Of a stretch of DNA of 64,000 nt, positions 46,685-56,012 are shown piece by piece. Both the position numbers and the translations under genes were made by a program. How positions within the stretch are numbered: position 1 is the first letter of the stretch; every line of letters starts with the position of its first letter. The DNA is taken from positions 1-64,000 of the forward strand of contig NZ_CADIKC010000023.1 in NCBI RefSeq assembly GCF_902859805.1, in the 5' to 3' direction. The DNA is from Paraburkholderia sediminicola (GTDB lineage Bacteria > Pseudomonadota > Gammaproteobacteria > Burkholderiales > Burkholderiaceae). The notes under the pieces are model-generated. The model did no database searches. It was not told where the DNA came from and saw nothing but the letters and a program-made list of their open reading frames with translations.

Positions 46685-47554
46685 CTAGATGGTTGCAAGC
46701 AGTGCGCGAACTACTGGACCGTAGGGATCACAAAGGGATTTGCACGTGCCTTGGTGATCTGTATCAAGTTCGACTATCGAAACCTCCGCGCCCTTGTCCG
46801 CTAGCCTTGCACCTAATTGCTTCCCAGAGCGAGCGAACCGACGCCCGTCGCCAGTGTTTCTTTCATCCGTCGCAAAAACAATCACGACTCGTCGCGGCAC
46901 CCGTTGAATGTTACAGACGACGGTACCCTCTTCCCGACGCGAAGCATCTCTCACTAGATTAGTAGGGGAGTCTTCCAAGTGGTCGAAATTGGCGCCCGCG
47001 ATAACAATGGTGTCGATAATGTCCACAGGTACGCCCGTTCTCTCTTGCCAATCGGCGCGAACTGCGGCAAGAGCGAGCATCAACGCTCCGGACGAATGTC
47101 CCATAAAGATAAGTCGATGACGATTTAGGCCATGCGCCGCGAGTTGTGTATAAAGCCATCGGACAAGCACAGCAACGTCTTCTACCTGGTCCGGATAAAA
47201 AGCATCAGGCGCCATTCTGTAGGACGCGGAGATATATGCGGCTCCGGCCGCTAGATACGGTTCTCCGATGTAACCGTATTGCCCCGGGTGTCCTTCTCGG
47301 AAGGCGCCACCATGAAGAAAAATGATGGTCGTAGTCGAAGAGGACACTTCAGAGGGAAGATAAAGATCTAATATTTGAGACGGATGGTCCCCATATTTCA
47401 GCCCCAAATGGTGTGTAAAGCGCGACTGCAGAGCAGCGGTCTTAGAGACCCCACTGGCATAAAAAGGCTGCCATGGGATGGAAAACTTCTCCGGATCTGT
47501 AACAGTCTTGTATCCCTTATATTCTTCTGGTTTCCGTATCATCTTCTCATCCAT
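46685..47554 (-). CDS. Alpha/beta hydrolase, formamidase/esterase-like
   Basis: 289 residues from ATG 47554; an ATG four codons later (47542) has the better ribosome-like GGATGAG. The HSL/arylformamidase oxyanion motif HGGAF is near residue 90, nucleophile elbow GHSSGA near 160, a candidate catalytic His in DTDHQGTC near the end. The opening region (YGDHPSQILDLYLP) resembles kynurenine-formamidase-like hydrolases. Beside a NicX-type dioxygenase, whose family product is an N-formyl amide, a deformylase role is plausible. An ester hydrolase cannot be excluded. Confidence 0.8.
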   Translation of the reverse strand: MDEKMIRKPEEYKGYKTVTDPEKFSIPWQPFYASGVSKTAALQSRFTHHLGLKYGDHPSQILDLYLPSEVSSSTTTIIFLHGGAFREGHPGQYGYIGEPYLAAGAAYISASYRMAPDAFYPDQVEDVAVLVRWLYTQLAAHGLNRHRLIFMGHSSGALMLALAAVRADWQERTGVPVDIIDTIVIAGANFDHLEDSPTNLVRDASRREEGTVVCNIQRVPRRVVIVFATDERNTGDGRRFARSGKQLGARLADKGAEVSIVELDTDHQGTCKSLCDPYGPVVRALLATI

Positions 47555-47946
47555 ATTGTGTGCCCCATTGCGGGTATCCGTGACGTTTGAAGCGGCCCTG
47601 ATCGATAAGGGAACTGTCGGCTTCCGATATATTGCATGGTACACGGCCTCTTTCCTTGCAAATCGGTGCACGTTCGGATCCGCTTCCTTCTAAGGTCGGG
47701 CGACAAAGCAGTAGATTCAAAGCTCTCCCAGTGAGACGGAGAAAGTAGGTGTCCGAGAAGTGGTTGGGCGACTTTGCCTGTCCGGTTCCGCGCGGCCGAC
47801 ATCGGTATTAGTCTTTCGTCAATCAGTCTCGCAACTCCGTCGACTGGTTTCGCCCCGAAAAGGCCAGTTTCCAAAAAACCGCCTTCAACGTGAGCGCCTT
47901 GCAGGCCGCTCCTGCAGAACGCTCACCGCGAGGTGGCGGCCGGATG
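47555..47946. other. Gap within the NicX/Rieske cluster
   Basis: 392 bp between the VanB-type reductase and the hydrolase, with no supported gene. It could hold a separate promoter for hydrolase and fdhA. Confidence 0.35.
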
Positions 47947-48918
47947 CTAAAGATCCAAGACAAGAACCGGGGACTTTGAGCGAGAGCAACAAGGGAGAAA
48001 TTGATCATTTGCTTCTCGTTCTGCCAGTGACAGATACATGTCGCGATGATCGGGCTCGCCAGACAAAACACGAGTCAAACACGTTCCACACACACCTTGC
48101 TCGCAAGAAGTTTGGACATTCACACCGACCGAAGCAAGCGCGTCTATGACTGTCTGATCACCATTGACCCGAACGCTTCTGCCGGTGCTTGCCAATACGA
48201 CCTCGAAGCTATCGTCTGTCTTTGGCTTGGGAATGGAGGCGGAAAAGAACTCTTTATGCAGTTGTTCTTCGGACCAACCGAGCTCGCGGGCACCATTCAA
48301 GACAAACTCAATGAAGCCAAAGGGACCGCAAACGTAGATGTGAGTGCCTGGGGACGGCTCCCTCAGTACCGGTTCCAAGTTCAGGGGAGAAGGTCCGTCA
48401 CCCTCGCTCAGATAATGATGGACCCGGTGCGAGAACGGCGAAGCCCCTATCCGGTCACGGAACGCCGTACGGTCCCATGTGCGCGTGCAGTAGTGGAGCT
48501 CAAAATCAGCATTCGTCTTGGCGAGTCGCTCTGCCATACAAAGGATCGGCGTAATCCCAATCCCCCCTGCGAAGAGCAGCGTCCGCCTCGCGGAATGCAC
48601 CAACGGAAAATGGTTCTTGGGCGCACTGATCGTGATTCTGTCGCCTTGCTGTACTGAATCATGCATTGCGCTCGATCCTCCGCGAGAGCGTGGCTCGCGA
48701 AGAACGGCGATCGTGTAGCGTTGCGATTCTTCAGGGTCGTTGCAAAGCGAATACTGACGCGTTATGCCGTTGGGTAAGTGAACGTCGACGTGAGACCCAG
48801 CGGAGAAGGCGGGTAGAGCCAAACCTTCGGCGTGCTGCAAGTCATACACGAAGATATCATCAGCTTCTTTCACCTTGCGAGATACCACTACCTCGATTCG
48901 CTCTATGGAGCTCATCAT
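47947..48918 (-). CDS. VanB/PDR-type Rieske oxygenase reductase
   Basis: 323 residues. Domains in order: FMN-binding (RQYSLCND about 55), NAD-binding (LLFAGGIGITPILCMA about 110), and a C-terminal plant-type [2Fe-2S] ferredoxin with CEQGVCGTC...C (about 270-305). It passes electrons from NADH to the Rieske oxygenase encoded just upstream (49029). AAGGTGA precedes the tandem ATGATG start; either Met could be used. Confidence 0.92.
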   Translation of the reverse strand: MMSSIERIEVVVSRKVKEADDIFVYDLQHAEGLALPAFSAGSHVDVHLPNGITRQYSLCNDPEESQRYTIAVLREPRSRGGSSAMHDSVQQGDRITISAPKNHFPLVHSARRTLLFAGGIGITPILCMAERLAKTNADFELHYCTRTWDRTAFRDRIGASPFSHRVHHYLSEGDGPSPLNLEPVLREPSPGTHIYVCGPFGFIEFVLNGARELGWSEEQLHKEFFSASIPKPKTDDSFEVVLASTGRSVRVNGDQTVIDALASVGVNVQTSCEQGVCGTCLTRVLSGEPDHRDMYLSLAEREANDQFLPCCSRSKSPVLVLDL

Positions 48919-49028
48919 TTCACCTTGCTATTGCGAATGAACTATCAACGGTCCGCCAGGCAGCGGACTGGCAGGACCCTTCCAAATCTTATGTATCACC
49001 GACTGCCCGTATTCGGCAGATATCCGAA

Positions 49029-50096
49029 CTACGCTTTGCTTTTCTCCGCCGCCGGCAAGCCTTCAGTTTCGAGTAGCTGGGAAAGGTGCCGTCGAACCTT
49101 GATCGCACCCACGTCATTTATCCCTGACAACTCGCGGCGGGCATCCGCATAACGATCCGCATATATCTCCAAGTGTTCTAGCGCTTCCTTGTCTTCCTTC
49201 CTCGTCTTTCTTACGGACGCTAACAGCCAATCGTCGAACGAGGTTGACTCGATTTCCACATCTCGAACGAGGGAACTAAAACCAAGTGTGGTCGTTCTCG
49301 ACTCCGGAGTTATGCCTTGATAGTGATACGAGGTCCCAAGGAGCTCTTGTCGGTTGGTCCCTGGCTCATAAAACTTTATGTAGGCCGTCGTGAAACCCGG
49401 ACTCACGTACTCCGTGCCTAACTCGACATCGATTGGATCCGTCCTATGAGGAAACGAATACGCAACGTAGAGCATGCTCGGGTCGCTTCCAGGCAAAAAA
49501 CGGGTCACTTTGAAACCAGTGCTGTCGACCGCATCTGGGGCCACGTCTCCTGCGCCCGGGGCATCGATCGACTGCAGATGAAGAAAACCGATATGGCTCA
49601 AGTCCATAAGATTGTCGATCATCAACGGCCACCGAGCCGGTATCGCCGTTAGCTCGTTCGCCAGGTTCTTCCAACCCTTTTGATCGCCGCCGAAATTTTC
49701 CAAAGGAGGCATCAAACTAGGATCTACTTCGTCTGCGAGGCCCATCCACAGCCATACAAATCCTGCGCGTTCTACACATGGATAAGTTCGTTGTCTGAAG
49801 TTTTTCGGACAATTGTTTTGTCCTGGAATGCGCGTGCACAATCCATCAACACTATATCGATACCCGTGGTAGGGGCATTGCAGTTCGTCGCCTACTAAGG
49901 TGCCCTCTGCGAGTGGGTAGTTTCGATGAGCACACAGGCCCCACATCGCTTTCGGTTCATTTTCTTCGGTACGATAAAGGACGATCGGCTCGTCCATGAT
50001 TGTTCGCTGAAGCGGCTTGCGCGTCACTTCGTGGGAGAAGGCCGCGACATACCAAGCGTTTCTGATGAAATAATTAGTCGTTGTGAAGGGATACAT
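49029..50096 (-). CDS. VanA-type Rieske oxygenase
   Basis: 355 residues. Rieske motif CAHRNYPL ... CPYHGYRY (about 55-78), iron-binding motif in LMDLSHIGFLHL (about 162-171). The layout is that of the demethylating VanA/dicamba-type oxygenases. GGAGATG lies upstream of the ATG, and the matching reductase gene follows 110 bp later. With fdhA in the same cluster, it probably removes a methyl group as formaldehyde; ring hydroxylation is the alternative. Confidence 0.92.
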   Translation of the reverse strand: MYPFTTTNYFIRNAWYVAAFSHEVTRKPLQRTIMDEPIVLYRTEENEPKAMWGLCAHRNYPLAEGTLVGDELQCPYHGYRYSVDGLCTRIPGQNNCPKNFRQRTYPCVERAGFVWLWMGLADEVDPSLMPPLENFGGDQKGWKNLANELTAIPARWPLMIDNLMDLSHIGFLHLQSIDAPGAGDVAPDAVDSTGFKVTRFLPGSDPSMLYVAYSFPHRTDPIDVELGTEYVSPGFTTAYIKFYEPGTNRQELLGTSYHYQGITPESRTTTLGFSSLVRDVEIESTSFDDWLLASVRKTRKEDKEALEHLEIYADRYADARRELSGINDVGAIKVRRHLSQLLETEGLPAAEKSKA

Positions 50097-50155
50097 AATT
50101 TACATCTCCATTCGATCCTGAATCGTTCGCTTTCCTTGGGAATCCGGGAAACACA

Positions 50156-51280
50156 TTAAAACTTTTTTCGAATGCCGGCGAGTGCGATGGATTGCAGGGG
50201 TGAAGAAGATTTGACATTTCCATATATGTCGGCGTTAGTCGAGCTAGCCCTCTGAACTACGCCGTAGATATAAACGTCTGTCATCTTCGACAAAAAATAG
50301 TCTAGCGAAATCTGGCCCATGTGCCAATGCGGATTTCCCACGCCAGCAGCGTCGTATCGGCCATTTGTATAAACATATCCCGCCGCGACAAAAAAAGCTG
50401 GAGTAACACGGTAGTTCAATGTCACGTCATAGTTCGTCAAGCGTAGGCTCGTTGAATCCAGATACTCGAATTTTACCTGCGTGATATTTACAGCTGCACC
50501 GAGTTTCTCGGTAAATGAATACGACGCTCCGCCTCCATATCGCCGCTCATTACTAACCCCTGCAGTGGCGTTTAGCGGGCTTGCCCGAAAAAGCTGGAAA
50601 GGCGCCCCCGCGTAGTCGTTCGTCACAGCACCATCGGCGTTTGCTGTTCCCGGATTATCCAACGACATGTACGCGAGTCCAGCTGCCAGCGCACCACGCT
50701 GATAGGACAAACCGAGTCCCATGGCGCGGTTGTTACCAAAAGCGCCAGCCTGATTGCTGAAGGAGTACATCCCCTCCCCGGTAATTCCCATGACACTCGG
50801 CGACACGTACTTGACCGTATTATTGAATCTATATGTACCAAATGTGTTGTCGTTGTCGCCAACGTGAACATTCAGACTACTACCGAAAGTGGGTCCGTAA
50901 AACGGAAGCAAGACGTCCCAAAATGTATCAGTCTGCCTACCGATTGTAAAAGTACCGAAACGGTTACTGCTGATCCCTACGTATGCTTGTCGACCGAACT
51001 CTCGTCCACCTTGCGATAACTTGCCGCTAGCAAGGTCGAATCCGTTTTCTAGCTGGGCGATTGCCGACATACCTCCGCCCAAATCCTCTTTAACTCTCAT
51101 ACCCCAGCGCGATCCTTGTTGGGACCCAGAGAGCATTTTTACGTTGCTGTGCCCCCCTTCATTGCTAACGTATTCGACGCCGACTGAGATCAGGCCGTAG
51201 AGCGTGACACTGCTCTGGGCGTGAGCGTGAGTACAGTAGGCAATTGCCGCTAGCGCGGCGACTCGGGTTTGGGTTTTCAT
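50156..51280 (-). CDS. General porin (Burkholderiaceae type)
   Basis: 374 residues. Signal peptide to about residue 21 (cleavage AHA), mature start QSSVTLYGLISVGVEYVS, outer-membrane beta barrel with MRVKEDLGGG and TIGRQTDTFW, ending in Phe (GIRKKF). It lies between the MFS and Rieske genes on the same strand, so it probably serves uptake of the cluster's substrate. Confidence 0.92.
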   Translation of the reverse strand: MKTQTRVAALAAIAYCTHAHAQSSVTLYGLISVGVEYVSNEGGHSNVKMLSGSQQGSRWGMRVKEDLGGGMSAIAQLENGFDLASGKLSQGGREFGRQAYVGISSNRFGTFTIGRQTDTFWDVLLPFYGPTFGSSLNVHVGDNDNTFGTYRFNNTVKYVSPSVMGITGEGMYSFSNQAGAFGNNRAMGLGLSYQRGALAAGLAYMSLDNPGTANADGAVTNDYAGAPFQLFRASPLNATAGVSNERRYGGGASYSFTEKLGAAVNITQVKFEYLDSTSLRLTNYDVTLNYRVTPAFFVAAGYVYTNGRYDAAGVGNPHWHMGQISLDYFLSKMTDVYIYGVVQRASSTNADIYGNVKSSSPLQSIALAGIRKKF

Positions 51281-51336
51281 AGACTAACCCTTCTCTTTAT
51301 CATGAGTTTAATTGTGATGACAATCGCGCGGCATAA

Positions 51337-52668
51337 TCAGCTTGCTTGTCGGAGTACTCGATTGTCGCGAGCCCAAGGTAACAAAAATGCCATGATGCCG
51401 CCGCTAGCTAGGAGTACAAGCGCCATTAGAATCAAGCCAGCGCTAAAGTTGGCTGTATGCACTTTGGCCAGGCCGACAACATACGGGCTCACAAATCCCG
51501 CGATCTGTCCAATGCTGCTGATTAAAGCTAGGCCACCCGCAGCCGCAGTTCCCCCGAAAAACATAGGCGGAGTTGCCCAAAAGATCGGTAACATCGACAA
51601 TGTCGTCACGACGGCAACGCAGAGCCAGAGCATCGTAAAGACGATATTTCCGCTGGAGATTGAGGCAGTCAGCGCCAAGAGCGAGATGGCTCCCACAACG
51701 GCGCAGCCGAGGAAGTGCCAGCGTCTATCCCCAGTCGCGTCCGAGCGTCGGCTCAAAAGAATGATGCCCACGATACCGACACAGTAAGGCAACGCGCTGA
51801 GTAGTCCGACGTGAAGAACCGACTTAACGCCTGAAGCTGCGACGAGACTTGGCAGCCAAAGCACAACGCCGTAAGCAGCGCAGTTCATCGTGAAGTAAAC
51901 TAACGCCAACAGATAAAGCACCGGATTTCGGACCGCCTCGGTTAGTGCCTCAGACCGAGCACCGGACATTCCATAAGACGCGGTTAGATCGCGCGACAAC
52001 TGCGCCTTCTCACTCTTTGTGAGCCATTTACATTGATCGGGCTTGTCGCAAATGTAAAAGTAAGCGATAAACGCTAACAGAACTGCGGGAAGCCCTTCGA
52101 GAAAGAACAACCACCGCCATCCCGGGAACCCGAGATAACCATTCATGCCACTCATGATCCAACCGGATAGCGGGCCACCGAGCAGGCCTGATGCTGCGCT
52201 ACCAGCGGTGAACCAAGCAACTGATCCGGCATACTTCTCGCGCGGAAACCAATATGTAAGATAAAGCATCAAGCCAGGGTAAAAGCCTGCTTCGGCAATT
52301 CCTAGGAGCACGCGTAAGATGTAAAGATGGGGTGATTGCGTAACGAGCATCATCGCCATTGATACGATCCCCCATGCAAACATAATGCGTACAAACATCT
52401 TTCGGGCGCCGTATCGCACCAAAAGCAAGTTGCTGGGGAGTTCGAACAGCACATATCCCACAAAGAACATTCCGGCTGCTAGTCCGTAGGTCGCATCGCT
52501 AATTCCGAGATCCCCTGTCATCTGGAGCTTCGCGTATCCGATATTTACGCGATCAAGAAACGAAACAATGATGCAAATCACCAGGAACGGGATGATTCGC
52601 CAAGCGATTTTCTTATACAAGAGAGGATCACTCTCGAGCGTGGAATCTGCGGACTGTGACTGAGACAT
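51337..52668 (-). CDS. MFS transporter (anion:cation symporter type)
   Basis: 443 residues, 12 predicted membrane spans. It opens with RIIPFLVICIIVSFLDRVNI and has GYVLFELPSNLLLVRYGARK and FYPGLMLYLTYWFPR, hallmarks of the ACS family that imports aromatic or organic acids such as phthalate and hexuronate by proton symport. GGAGCAATA precedes the ATG. It follows the NicX-type gene and precedes the porin. Confidence 0.92.
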   Translation of the reverse strand: MSQSQSADSTLESDPLLYKKIAWRIIPFLVICIIVSFLDRVNIGYAKLQMTGDLGISDATYGLAAGMFFVGYVLFELPSNLLLVRYGARKMFVRIMFAWGIVSMAMMLVTQSPHLYILRVLLGIAEAGFYPGLMLYLTYWFPREKYAGSVAWFTAGSAASGLLGGPLSGWIMSGMNGYLGFPGWRWLFFLEGLPAVLLAFIAYFYICDKPDQCKWLTKSEKAQLSRDLTASYGMSGARSEALTEAVRNPVLYLLALVYFTMNCAAYGVVLWLPSLVAASGVKSVLHVGLLSALPYCVGIVGIILLSRRSDATGDRRWHFLGCAVVGAISLLALTASISSGNIVFTMLWLCVAVVTTLSMLPIFWATPPMFFGGTAAAGGLALISSIGQIAGFVSPYVVGLAKVHTANFSAGLILMALVLLASGGIMAFLLPWARDNRVLRQAS

Positions 52669-52850
52669 TATTGCTCCGTATTGGGTGACCGGTGAGAGAG
52701 AGCTAGAAAAAATAAAATATCTTTTTTCCCGGCTCTTAAGGTCCCACTGTAGGATTCAGGTTATTCCGTGCTCAACCTATATGGTGTTCGGACCGTCGCC
52801 GGGATTCTTGCGTTTTGCGCGACGGTGCCGAAGGCAACGTATAACCGACT

Positions 52851-53906
52851 TCAGTTTCTTCTTATAACAGCCTTAGGGTCCTTAATTACACCCTTGTCGA
52901 GGAAAAGCTCGCCGTCGAGTGAAACTGAACAGTCGCTCATGGGCATGTCAATGTGCCCCTTGGTGCGGCGGTGCGGGCCGGGTCCCGTTGAAAACAGGAA
53001 ATTCCCAGCGTAAGCGCGAGCTGCCATCGTTAGATCGGCGACGCTATTACCGTACGTAAGAATGTCGTCCCAATAAGCGTTTGGATGGAGACCAAAACCA
53101 AGATGGGACACTGCGTACGGATCCAAATCTTGAGGGGAGGTTGCGTTGCGTGCGAGCCAGTCGTTAAATGCCTTTGCATCGAGCCCCCCTTCGATTTTGC
53201 GAATAAAGCCCTCGCGGACCTCAATCCGGATTTCGCTTTCCACAGCTCGCACATATGGCAAAATCCAAAGGTCGCCAGGCTTGACAACCACGATGCCTTC
53301 CGCGGTTCCTTCGTCAGGAAAATCGGCGACCATAGCCATGCCCCATTGGTCGAAATGACCGGGTTCGTCGCTATAACCGTAGTACGCGCGAAGCTCGCTC
53401 CACGCCGGATCCCCGCGCCGATAGGTAAAGTCGGTTCCTGCATCGCTGGTCACATGAATGACGCGCGCATTCGCATATCGCTCCGCTGCATGCAAGACGG
53501 CTTCCTTCGTTCCTTCGGGCGCGAGCAAACGGTGAAGCTGGTCCGGCTTGTCAGTGATAGAAAGGACGCGAGTGCCGCCTTTTCGACATGCGGCAAGCCA
53601 AGGCGAAAGATTTGGCGGAAAAAAGGTGCAGAGCAGATCGGCAGACTGAAGCGCGTTCATTAACCCCTCCCCAGCTCCGGGCTTGTCGTGCCCTACCCGC
53701 TGCAAGTCGAGTGCGCGCGAAAGTCCTACTTCGAACGATTCAGCACCGAGCGCGAGAGCTGCAGCGAACGCGGCGTTAACCATCTCACGAGGGGTGTTGT
53801 GATCGGTGAGCAACACGATTGTTTCTCCGGGTGCCACCGCACAGCGCGTGAACTGGGCTTCAAAGAGTCCAGGGAGTTGAGCCGAGGTAATTTTGGAAAG
53901 AGGCAT
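52851..53906 (-). CDS. NicX-family (2,5-dihydroxypyridine 5,6-dioxygenase-like) ring-cleavage enzyme
   Basis: 351 residues from the ATG following GGAG; NicX of Pseudomonas putida is 350. The family has an M29-aminopeptidase-like fold turned iron(II) dioxygenase. Iron ligands known in NicX are matched by His268 (AVSHLGFGLHP) and His318/Asp320 (GHIDMPMSDC), and AGTDFTYR, YSDEPGHFDQWG and GNFLFSTGP are also shared. It should open a dihydroxylated N-heterocycle between C-N carbons to an N-formyl amide. Identity is clearly below orthologue level, so the substrate may differ. It leads the catabolic cluster. M29-type peptidase activity is a less likely alternative. Confidence 0.8.
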   Translation of the reverse strand: MPLSKITSAQLPGLFEAQFTRCAVAPGETIVLLTDHNTPREMVNAAFAAALALGAESFEVGLSRALDLQRVGHDKPGAGEGLMNALQSADLLCTFFPPNLSPWLAACRKGGTRVLSITDKPDQLHRLLAPEGTKEAVLHAAERYANARVIHVTSDAGTDFTYRRGDPAWSELRAYYGYSDEPGHFDQWGMAMVADFPDEGTAEGIVVVKPGDLWILPYVRAVESEIRIEVREGFIRKIEGGLDAKAFNDWLARNATSPQDLDPYAVSHLGFGLHPNAYWDDILTYGNSVADLTMAARAYAGNFLFSTGPGPHRRTKGHIDMPMSDCSVSLDGELFLDKGVIKDPKAVIRRN

Positions 53907-54280
53907 CTGTCGTGGCTCCATAGTCGGGAAATTTTGACCCAGCATAAGGAGCCGCTTTTTTGACGGCTAGCGATGTTTCGAGAATGTGAAATTCTCGTTT
54001 GGGCAACGCAGACAAAAACGTAAAACCCGTTTCAATACATGGAGTTATCGCAATGCAATGCTACGCCGGAGGCGCGCAGCACTTTGGCTTTAGGGAATAC
54101 ACCTAGCGCGAATGAGTACCCGAGAGATAGCCACGCACCAAATTGGACGACGATGCCAACGCCTGGGGGCCTGCCGTTTGATCCTATCATCAGGTAGCCG
54201 CTTTTACGGGGCATGCGCCGGTGGCGAGCCGAGCTTGGGCTCGCCTCGTCCTCGGAAGTGGCAGCGGCCCTTAGACCGGT
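53907..54280. other. Regulatory/insertion region upstream of the NicX-type gene
   Basis: 374 bp with no gene. It contains dispersed repeat copy B (53941-54007) only 35 bp before the dioxygenase start, so mobile-element sequence may supply or disrupt its promoter. Confidence 0.45.
53941..54007 (+). repeat. Dispersed repeat, copy B
   Basis: Counterpart of 28351-28417 (about 83 percent over 60 bp). It contains CGAGAAT...ATTCTCG, a 7-bp hairpin. Confidence 0.55.
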
Positions 54281-54646
54281 TTAGCGCGGATGGAAAGGTC
54301 TATGAAAAGGTGAGCACGCTGACGCGACTCTACTTTTTGCGATCGGGGCCGATGCGCACGGCCCTATCGACCTGTGGCGCGTGGAACGTCTCGCGGGCGG
54401 TCTAATTTTGCCCGCTGCGCTCAAAACACTTCGTTCTACTTTGGCTGGTGAGGCCTGTTTGGGATCTCGACTCGCGCCAGCTTTAACCCTTTCAATCCGA
54501 CGCTGGAGCTTTTTAAGCTGGCAATCGAGTTTCTCGGACTTGCGCCCGAACTGTGTGCGGCGCCGCTTCACGATCAATAGCGTCTGCCTGTCACCCCTAT
54601 AGCGTCCGCTTATCACCGCTGCGATGGTATCATGCGGGTGTTTCAC
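54281..54646 (-). pseudogene. IS66-family transposase (TnpC) N-terminal fragment
   Basis: The frame carries VKRRRTQFGRKSEKLDCQLK, the signature start of IS66 TnpC, followed by degenerating coiled-coil sequence. The catalytic domain and the accessory tnpA/tnpB genes are absent. It separates the LysR gene from the cluster it probably regulates. Confidence 0.7.
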
Positions 54647-54796
54647 TTTAGTTGTGAAAGAAGGCCAGAGTCCCTGGATCTGACACGTTCACCGCAACTC
54701 AGGGGTCACATTTTGAGCATCGAATGGCAGCGGTAACGTACACCCCGTGTGCCTATTTCGGCGGCTCTTCTTCAGCCGTTGTCTGCAGGAAAATGA

Positions 54797-55720
54797 ATGT
54801 CCAAGTCGGCAGCACCGAACCTAAGGTCACAATTCACAGCCCAGACGCTGCAGATACTCCTCGCTGTAGAGGAGCACGGAAGCTTGGCGAAAGCTGCCGA
54901 ACGCGTTCACCTCGTACCTTCTGCGGTCAGCCGGCGGATCGCAGAACTCGAAGAGAACTGCGGACTCCAACTCCTTAGACGCACCTCACACGGTACGGAG
55001 TTCACCGCAGCCGGGAAAACTGTCCTGACTCGCGCCCGTACGATCCTCAGCGAGATGGACACCTTGGCGGATGAGCTGCATACGTTTTCGGAGGGTATCC
55101 GGGGAGCTGTTCGATTAGCCGCCTCGGTATTTGCATTGACTCAACGGTTACCTGCCGACCTAGCTCAATTCCGTAGCGAGTACCCTCTCATAACGCTCGA
55201 GTTCAACAGTCGAACGAGTCACGACGTAATCCATGCGCTTCAGAAAGAAGAGATCGACGTAGGTGTCTTCGTCTCAGACAGCGTACCATCTGGACTAACC
55301 ACCATGATCTATGAGGAGGACAAGTTAGCACTGCTAGTGCCTGAAGATCACCCTTTAGCTGTGCAGACAAGTGCTGGCATCGACGAGATTGCTCAGTATG
55401 AGCTCGTGGTAGGTCCGCTTGGAACGGAAACTCGCGCGTTAACCGCCGATCAGGCGCGCCGGCGGGGTTTGAAGCTGAGAGCGTCGATACAAGTTGCGAG
55501 TCTCGACGCGATGATTCTCATGACTCGAGCCGGCCATGGGATAGCGATCGTTCCCAGTCGTGCCTGGGAAGCCCTCGGACCGTTTCGTGGACTCAAAAAA
55601 ATCGAGATTGGAGAGCAATGGGCTTCCCGTCAGATGCTAGTTGGTGTGCCTGCGGGGACCCCGCTTTCAACCCCTGCTGGACGACTGTTCACCAAACTCT
55701 CTAGAAAGGGAAACGTTTAG
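54797..55720 (+). CDS. LysR-family transcriptional regulator
   Basis: 307 residues. N-terminal winged HTH: SLAKAAERVHLVPSAVSRRI (residues ~30-50), then the linker helix and a two-lobed effector domain (about 95-295). AGGA lies upstream of the ATG. It is divergent from the NicX-led cluster across an IS66 fragment and dispersed repeat; it is the only regulator nearby and the likely activator, sensing the substrate or an intermediate. Confidence 0.9.
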   Translation: MSKSAAPNLRSQFTAQTLQILLAVEEHGSLAKAAERVHLVPSAVSRRIAELEENCGLQLLRRTSHGTEFTAAGKTVLTRARTILSEMDTLADELHTFSEGIRGAVRLAASVFALTQRLPADLAQFRSEYPLITLEFNSRTSHDVIHALQKEEIDVGVFVSDSVPSGLTTMIYEEDKLALLVPEDHPLAVQTSAGIDEIAQYELVVGPLGTETRALTADQARRRGLKLRASIQVASLDAMILMTRAGHGIAIVPSRAWEALGPFRGLKKIEIGEQWASRQMLVGVPAGTPLSTPAGRLFTKLSRKGNV

Positions 55721-56012
55721 GAATTCTAGAGAATGCGCAATCGTCTCGTCGTCGCGCAGTGCCGCTTTGCAGGTTAAGCGCCACTCCTGAACTGCTCGGC
55801 TCAGCGTCGTGACGCCGTTACGACGGCTTTACGCAATTGGTTGCCTATCGTTGGCTAGATTGGAGCGCCCGATCGATGCGCTCGCGAACATTCATAATTC
55901 AAGTGAATTTATGCATACGTGAGTCGTATCGCACGGATGAGTCAGTTCTCAGACGAGCCTCGCGCTCTTTTCGCGACGGGTAGCTGCGGCTGGCAATGCG
56001 CCGCGAGGAAGC

